NCBI GenBank assembly: GCA_029378245.1
Contig: JARKIF010000024.1
Coordinates: 558,001 to 622,000 of the forward strand
DNA length: 64,000 bases
Direction of reading: 5' to 3'
Origin: Roridomyces roridus
Taxonomy: Eukaryota; Basidiomycota; Agaricomycetes; Agaricales; Mycenaceae
In this document: in pieces, positions 57,903 to 64,000 of the stretch
Numbering within the stretch: the stretch's first letter is position 1
How the letters are laid out: every line of letters starts with the position of its first letter
The notes under the pieces: model-generated
The model's database searches: none
Seen by the model: only the letters and a program-made list of their open reading frames with translations
What the model was told of the DNA's origin: nothing
Made by a program: the position numbers and the translations under genes

Positions 57903-59586
57903 ATGGACCAAAAGGCGCATCAGCTTCAATTTGGTGTTGATGTGGCACCCCGTGATACCCGGGTCGTGGGCGCTCAAGTCTCTCCCACTGCAGTGTTTCC
58001 ACGGAACACGATGCCTCTCCCCACACTCGCCTCCCCGTTCGCCACAAGACTGGGCACGAACTACTGCCCCACGGACGAGGAAATCATCGCTATCGAATCG
58101 TTCCTCATCGGTCCTTCCCTTCGAGTGAATGTCCTCGACGACGAGATCGCTGCTTTACACCAGAGACTCTCTACATTGCAGGATGAACGTGACGGTCTCG
58201 TCACCCATGTCGAAGCGCACAGAGCTCTTATATCCCCCGTGCGACGTCTCCCCCTTGACATTATCCAGGAGACATTCGTCGCGTGTCTGCCCGACCGGAA
58301 TTGTGTTATGAGCGCCACCGAGGCCCCGGTCCTCCTCGGCCGCGTCTGTAGCTCGTGGAGGTCAATATCCCTCTCGAATCCTCGACTTTGGTCGAAACTA
58401 CATATCGTAGAGCCGTGCAACGTGACGCAAGCCTCCGGGAATGAGAAATGGGCACAACGTATGGAGACCGCCGCGGCTTGGCTCGCTGAACATATACCAG
58501 CTCTTCTCCCGGATCCTGATACCCCTCGCCTCGCGTTGGCGTGCGGTCCATTTCGTCATGCATTCCAGCACAATCAAGCTCTTGTCGGACCTCACCGCGG
58601 ACGATGTCCCCGTCCTCCAGCAGGTCTCTATATTCGAGCGACCGAGCACAGAGGGCGGCGGAGCTGTACCGTTGGCATCTATCAGCATGCTGCGTAGCCC
58701 CTCGATCTCGTGGATCTCTTGGACAGCAACTACCATCAATTTCCGCGTTGGAGAATTCCCTCTCCCGTGGGGCCAGTTGACGGTTCTGCATTTAATGCCA
58801 TTGGCCAACGATCCAGACCTCGTTTTATCGGGTGCAGCAGCTCGAGAGATCATCTCACAATGCCCTGCGCTGCGAGTGTGCCATCTTACACTCCGCGATC
58901 GCGAGGACTCGAGTGTGTCAGTCCCGGGCGATAACATCGAGCACACTTCCTTGCACACATTATATCTGCACGCTACTTGGGACAGTACAGTTGCCTTCAC
59001 TATGCGACAGCTCTTCACCCGCCTTTCTCTGCCGGGGTTACGAAAATTTAAACTAACCGGATCCAGCCCGCTACCACCCGAGAACCCGATGCGCTATTTT
59101 ACGCCGTTTTTAGCAGCAGCTCCTCACTTGGAGTCTCTGCACGCCACTTGCGATCTCTTTTTGCAAACCGGGTGGCTCGATTTCCTGCGCGGTCTCAATT
59201 CACTCCAGCGGCTCACACTCGACTACCCCAGTTCTCTCGACGACGGATTTCTGGATCACTTGCAATGGACCGGGGCCGATTCTTGCTGTCCAGCTCTTCG
59301 TGAACTCGCCATCACCTCGGATTGCACCTTCTCCGATGCAGCTGTTTTGCGGTTCGTACGGTCGAGGATGTTGGCAGGGAGTGGACGCGGGTTGGAGCGC
59401 TTTGAAGCGTATTTTGGGGACGGGGTGGTGAGCAGTATTGATATACGTGCTGCGATACAGCCGCTCGTCGACGCTGGCTATGCTCCCCCTGTGCTCTGCC
59501 TCGAATATCCACAGCTGGGCCTGGCACCTAGCTATTCACCTTGGGATGGGGTGGAGAGTATTCCGTGGAATAAGGAGGATGCGTAG
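57903..59586 (+). pseudogene. F-box protein gene with a frameshift
   Basis: The first half (frame from 57903; inner Met at 58011) carries a coiled coil (LDDEIAALHQRLSTLQDERD) and the F-box ISPVRRLPLDIIQETFVACL with LGRVCSSWRSISLSNPRLW. It ends in frame with METAAAWLA. The leucine-rich second half (LFSRILIPLASRWRAVHFVM, LPGLRKFKLTG, HLESLHATCDL, up to WNKEDA, stop 59584-59586) is in another frame. The two meet at about 58475-58500 with no good intron. A family alignment would expect some 20 more residues here, so a small deletion is likely. Either a pseudogene, an assembly error or a missed intron. Confidence 0.75.
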
Positions 59587-59865
59587 ATGATTCCTCGAGA
59601 GGAAGATGTGGGCGGTTACACGACTATGTATACCTTCAACAAACCATTATGAAGTTCACGCGCACGGAATCCAACAAGACTTTATCGTATTTTAACCAAT
59701 CAGCACAGTAAACAAATTAGAACTCAGAATACGAGTATATAGAGTAAGTCTATCCTTCTATTTTTTGAACATGCCTTTCATTACCGTCAGTCGGCTTCAG
59801 AAGGACTCAGAACAGCAGTAACCCACCATGATAATTGCAGTCTATCGCGAGTACGCGTGCATTAA

Positions 59866-61183
59866 TTAACGAGGAGGCTGCTTCTCAGAGCCTAAACCGA
59901 ATGAGTACGGGAGAATCTCCGAGACGAGGAAGAGTCTCGTACCAATGGTGCCGTCCGCGTTGATATCCTGGACAATGCTTCGGCGGGGAGGCTGCTTCTC
60001 AGAACCTAAAACAACTGAGTAAGTACGGGAAAATTTTCAATAAAGAATAGTCTCGTACCAATGGTGCCGTCTGCGTTAATATCCTGAAGGACGCTTCGGC
60101 GAGGAGGCTGCTTCTCAGAACCTGCAACCAATGAGTACGGGAGAATTTCGGACGGGGGAATAGACTCCTACCAATGCTGCCGTCCGCGTTGATATCCTGG
60201 GGGATGCTTCGGCGAGGAGGCTGCCTCTCAGAGCCTGAAACAAGGTACATGAGTACGAGAGAATTTTTCAGACAAGGCAAGGTCTCGTACCAATGGTGCC
60301 GTCCGCGTTGATATCCTGGGGGACGCTTCGGCGGGGAGGCTGCCTCTCAGAGCCTGTAACGAAGAGACCTGAATACGGAAGAATTTCCGAGACGAGGGAA
60401 GTTCTCATACCGATAGTGGCGTCCTCGTTGATATCAATGCTTCGGCGAGGAGGCTGCTTCTCAGATCCTGAACCCAATGAGCACGACAGAATCTTTCGGA
60501 AGAGGGAAGAGTCTCCTACCGATACTGACGTCCGCGTTGATATCAATGCTTCGGCGGGGAGGCTGCTTCTCAGATCCTGAACCCAATGAGCACGACAGAA
60601 TCTTTCGGAAGAGGGAAGAGTCTCCTACCGATACTGACGTCCGCGTTGATATCAATGCTGCGGCGGGGAGGCTGCTTCTCAGAACCTAAAACGACTGAGT
60701 AAGTACGGGAGAATTTTCGAGACAAGGAATAGTCTCGTACTAATGGTACCGTCCGCGTTGACATCCTGGGGGATGCTTCGGCGCGGAGGCTGCCTCTCAG
60801 AACCTGAACCGAGTGAGCACCAGAGGATTTCTCAGAGAAGCCAAGGTCTCGTACCGATGGTGACGTCTGCGTTGATATCAATGCTTCGGCGAGGAGGCTG
60901 CTTCTCAGATCCTAAACGAAGTAATAAGTACGAGAGAATTTTAACCCGAGGAAGAGTTTCCTACCAATGCTGCCGTCCGCGTTGATATCCTGGGGGACGC
61001 TACGGCGAGGAGGCTGCCTCTCAGAGCCTGGTTTCGAAACGAATCAGTACGGGACAACTTTCAAGACGAGGAAGAGAAGAGTCTCCTACCAATCGTGACG
61101 TCTGCGTTGATATCATGAGGGAGGGGAATGCTTTGGGCTAGCATCATCATGGAGGCGATGGTGAAGCAGAGGTGGAAGCGCAT
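59866..61183 (-). CDS. secreted Kex2-type repeat precursor (KEP-like), 12 exons
   Basis: Twelve exons join in frame to 241 residues: 61090-61183, 60965-61027, 60855-60911, 60741-60803, 60629-60685, 60520-60576, 60411-60467, 60291-60353, 60172-60234, 60059-60121, 59943-60005 and 59866-59891. Exon 1 encodes a signal peptide (MRFHLCFTIASMMMLAQS) and IPLPHDINADVTIG. Each of exons 2-11 is 57 or 63 nt, phase 1 at both ends, and encodes one unit. The unit is SE[R/K]QPPRR followed by S[I/V]PQDINADGTIG (long) or SIDINADVTIG (short). Exon 12 ends SEKQPPR-stop. The Arg-Arg in every unit is a Kex2-type site, so the secretory pathway could release ten similar peptides. There are no Cys residues after the signal and no Tyr. 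The class fits fungal Kex2-processed repeat proteins; the product and role are unknown. Confidence 0.85.
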
Positions 61184-61240
61184 GGTAGTTTGTTTGAAAT
61201 GGGATTTTTGTTTGTTGGACAAGACTCGGAGGCCACCAGC

Positions 61241-61247
61241 TTTTAAA
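61241..61247 (-). promoter_or_regulatory. TATA-like box of the repeat-precursor gene
   Basis: TTTAAAA on the minus strand lies 58-64 nt upstream of the ATG at 61183, in an otherwise CA/GT-rich stretch. Confidence 0.4.
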
Positions 61248-61739
61248 GGGCAGACAATGCGGTGAGTCGTGACCCTGTCGGGACTCTTGGACCCGTAAAT
61301 TTGGAAATTGGAATCGGAAGAACGCCCTGGCCCCTGGTTGCCATTGAAGGATGAATTTGTTTCCATACTTGTTTTTTAAGTAGCGCACGAGGGAAGACTA
61401 AATTGGCATTAGAAGTTGAAGGGCGATGGAAGTGCTACGAGCGCGGCCGAAAGCAGGGTCAACGTTGTACCTTGAACGGGCGCGGCTTTGTGATACATGA
61501 TCCTTTCATGCACCTCGGTATTTTGAGAAAATCCGCCGACCCGATTCAGGGACAATTGCGGCTGCGGCTTCTGAATCTGATTGAGTGAATTCCATGCATG
61601 CATGTCGAATTTAGATACAGGGCATTTAGCACTTGAAAAATGAAGGGTTGTACATCACACACATACGGCGAGGGAGGGAGTGAGGAGCTTGTCTTATTCG
61701 AACAGCACTTCTCGAGTACGAGATGATGAAAGATGATAA

Positions 61740-62290
61740 ATTGTATGGGACAATCACGAGAAGAATGCCGACAAAAGTAGGTTCGACTCTAGGCCTGGTC
61801 ATTTCCGATTCGTAAGTTGTCAACTTTTTGTTCGGTGCCGAGTGGTAGTCCTGGCCGTGCATTTCTCACCCAGTCACTTAGCTGTCTCCAGGTGAATTCA
61901 AAATTAACATGCCTCCTTGCAGTCGTCTCGCGTTGATGCCAGCACAGCGATCCAGGGTGGGTTCGACTCCCGGCCTCATCATGAGAGGGACCATTCATTT
62001 TTGTAAGCTGTCAGCTTTGTGTTCCTCGCTGACCTTGACTGCTTCTTCTCAGTTAAACTCTTCCACTCGATTCTTGCGGAGGCGGAATGCTGCCAGACTC
62101 CTGTTCTCTGGGTTCGGACTCCAACTGCCAAGTGATGGTGACCCTCCTCCGTCGAAAGCGTCTTGACATCGACCAGCTTCACTGAAACTCATGTTGTATG
62201 ATATGGGGCCCTGGGTTCGACTCTGGTAAGAACTTGGTGTACTCCCAAGTCTCGGTGATCTTAATACTTACTGCACAGACGCAGGTTGGA
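61740..62290 (+). repeat. three plus-strand tRNA-like (SINE-like) copies
   Basis: Box-B motifs GGTTCGACTC occur at 61780-61789, 61958-61967 and 62215-62224. The first two also share the following stretch (GGCCT, then GTAAGTTGTCAACTTT against GTAAGCTGTCAGCTTT, then TTCGGTGCCGAG against TTCCTCGCTGAC). That indicates diverged copies of one element spaced about 180 bp apart, in the opposite orientation to the cluster at 25.4-27.7 kb. Confidence 0.5.
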
Positions 62291-63396
62291 CGCAGGTCGG
62301 TACTGTAACACTTTCTTGCAAGAGTCGGAGAGGTCAACGACGGCAGACGAAGCCAGCAGGACAGGAGCGGGGTGCAGCACAACGCCGACGGTAAGTACTT
62401 CTTTGCCTGTTGGGTAAGGATTTGCTGGCTCCCGCACAATCATCATTCCCGCATTCCGTGCGATAATCTATACAGATAATTAATAGTCAGTGGCAGGCGT
62501 CAATTAACAGAAGTTAGGACCGGGGAAGACGGGGGGTGAATACTCCACTGGCATGTGGCGGCGCATTGGTTACAGCCGCAGGTAGCGTGTCATCAATCCA
62601 CCAACGTACCCAAGGGAGACGCTGACGCGCCGCGAAAGGGAGGTAGCCGGGTGATATGAGAACTCTGCGAAAAAAAAAACATCCCCGGGTGTGGGCTGAT
62701 TTCCTGAGATTAGCATAATCCCCGAGGAGGATAGGAAAGGGAATGGAAGGACGCACGAGAGAAATGTGAATGCAACCGTGGCCCAAGTGCTGACGAGATT
62801 TCAACAACGTCGACGCCAGCGCCAGCGTCAAGCTCAAGATCCTTCAGACGATTCACACTCCAGAAGGTCGTCGCAGGGCTAGGTCTGCGGGATGCCAGTA
62901 TGATTGAGGAGGGCGACACAGCGGAAGGAAGAGGTGGGAGCAAAAGGGCTTCATGTCCGAGAGAGATGACAAGCAGTACGCACTGGTAAGTACTAGTAGA
63001 CACCCGCCGGATACCTGCACCAAGGAGGAATAGCGGCCAGAGAATTGTAATGAGGTAAGGATAGCCTGCGTACTGGAGTCATTGACCGAGCAGCAACGTC
63101 AGACTCCAGGACGCACGTTGAATGTCTATCTCCCCCAAGTTTTCTGCTGTCCATGGCAAATTAGCTGAGGCGTGCATCGAAGAAAGCCTGAGACCCATGC
63201 TCGTTAGCCGACTGTATGGTTGCGTGCTGCTTAATTGCAGTCAAGTCAAGGCATCTCACCTCATCGCAAGGCCACACACAAAAGTACACACGAAAGTAAG
63301 ATCCAAATTCATCGCATTCTTCAACGTTTCTTTGATATAACTACTGCATTAAACTAAAGTAACTCCCAAACTCCCATCCCACATAAAGCGAAGTCA
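62291..63396. other. intergenic, 1.1 kb, no gene recognised
   Basis: Open frames on the minus strand (62514-63003) have no recognisable domains. The right end is the 3' flank of the last gene. Confidence 0.4.
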
Positions 63397-64000
63397 TTAA
63401 TCCAAGTTGAGGCTGGAGCGGCGGATGAAGCGCTTGGAGACAAACCCACAGCCGGTCTTGCCAGCTTGGGTCTGCGCACCAACGCCGGAGCAGATGCCCG
63501 AGGGGCCGGCGCAGCAGCCAGAGCCGCAGTCGGCGGCGCTGAGGCATTGGCCACCGATGAACTGGCCACCAGCACCGTTGCCGACGTTCTTGACACCCGC
63601 GGGGTCGAAGGCAGGACCACCGGCGGAGGCAACGTTGTTGGCGGCAGGGGCGGGGGCGGCAGCGGGAGGAGCAGCGGCGGGGGGAGCAGCGGTGGTGAGG
63701 GATGATTGGCCAGAGACGAAGCCGCAACCGGTCTTGCCAGCCTGAGTCTGGGCACCGACACCTGAACAGATGCCGGAAGGACCAGCACAGCAGCCAGAGC
63801 CACAGTCAGCGCCACTTAGGCACTGGCCACCGATGAACTGGCCACCAGCACCGTTGCCAACGTTCTTGACACCTGCGGGGTCAAAGGCAGGGCCACCGTT
63901 GGCAGGGGTAGTCGAGGCAGCGTTGTCGGCAGGGGCAGGGGCAGCAGCGGGGGGAGCAGCAGCAGTGAGGGAGGACGAGCCGGAGACGAAGCCGCAGCCA
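63397..64000 (-). CDS. secreted cysteine-rich tandem-repeat protein, 3' part
   Basis: A minus-strand frame is open from the window edge to the TAA at 63397-63399. It has no Met here because the 5' end lies beyond 64000. It holds two complete modules and the end of a third. Each module reads GGPAFDPAGVKNVGNGAGGQ, FIGGQCLS-x2-DCGSGCCAGP, SGICSGVGAQTQAGKTGCGF, separated by Ala/Pro-rich linkers. It ends VSKRFIRRSSLNLD. The cysteine pattern (C-x5-C-x3-CC-x6-C, then GCGF) is that of the BAS2-like module also present at 12747-13693, but the modules differ in length and linkers. Likely secreted; function unknown. Confidence 0.8.
   Translation of the reverse strand, partial: GCGFVSGSSSLTAAAPPAAAPAPADNAASTTPANGGPAFDPAGVKNVGNGAGGQFIGGQCLSGADCGSGCCAGPSGICSGVGAQTQAGKTGCGFVSGQSSLTTAAPPAAAPPAAAPAPAANNVASAGGPAFDPAGVKNVGNGAGGQFIGGQCLSAADCGSGCCAGPSGICSGVGAQTQAGKTGCGFVSKRFIRRSSLNLD

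Noticed and set aside
60293..60985. Plus-strand open frames rich in RRGGCFSDPEP
   Set aside because: They are antisense to the repeat-precursor exons and exist only because the repeat unit is open on that strand.
59866..61090. CRISPR-like array (regular repeats with about 50-nt spacers)
   Set aside because: The repeats are protein-coding 57/63-nt exons with GT-AG introns between them, the spacers are themselves similar, and the genome is eukaryotic.
63407..63745. Plus-strand frame over the last gene
   Set aside because: Antisense to the cysteine-rich repeat protein, whose minus-strand frame is open for 600 bp and keeps the conserved modules.

Overview
The window is nuclear DNA from a filamentous basidiomycete, most likely an Agaricomycete. 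The evidence is intron-dense genes with 50-65 nt introns, a six-exon AP-2 sigma gene, F-box proteins, NACHT and NB-ARC/TPR NLR-type ATPases, GPI-anchored chitin deacetylases, a CBM1-tagged secreted protein, a fungal AAA ATPase, a Crypton-type tyrosine recombinase with a GCR1-like C terminus, and a hAT element. Most genes had to be assembled by hand across introns, so exon ends are inferred except where stated. No homology search was possible; family names rest on recognised motifs.

Layout. 0-13.7 kb: AP-2 sigma (-), a secreted G1/ConA-like protein ending in CBM1 (-), a NACHT NTPase (-), an F-box protein (-), old duplicated relics between them, then a secreted cysteine-rich protein with four tandem repeats (+). 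13.9-36.3 kb is an accessory zone. It holds two NB-ARC/TPR genes 19.6 kb apart (first one broken, second intact at 862 codons), a P450 (-) split by a 1.08-kb terminal-inverted-repeat element, a decayed GMC oxidoreductase (+), a cluster of tRNA-like (SINE-like) sequences, the CAAX protease Rce1 (-), a small 98-residue gene (+) and a 2.67-kb hAT-like element with a perfect 8-bp target duplication.

38-52 kb: two paralogous chitin deacetylases in tandem, separated by about 10 kb of mobile-looking DNA. That block has a Crypton recombinase, a GEN1/XPG-like nuclease and an uncharacterised protein with a SAP-like segment, and is bracketed by an exact 16-bp inverted repeat. 53.8-64 kb: a fungal AAA ATPase (+), an HTH-like protein (-), a frameshifted F-box gene (+), a 12-exon secreted repeat precursor (-), tRNA-like repeats, and the 3' part of a second cysteine-rich tandem-repeat secreted protein (-).

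The most notable item is the precursor gene at 59866-61183 (-). It has a signal peptide, then ten near-identical 19- or 21-residue units, each on its own symmetric phase-1 exon and each carrying a dibasic Arg-Arg. This is the layout of a Kex2-processed repeat protein. Its units carry a DxNxDGxI loop like a bare EF-hand or dockerin calcium loop. The Crypton/nuclease/SAP-like block is the second candidate for an undescribed system.
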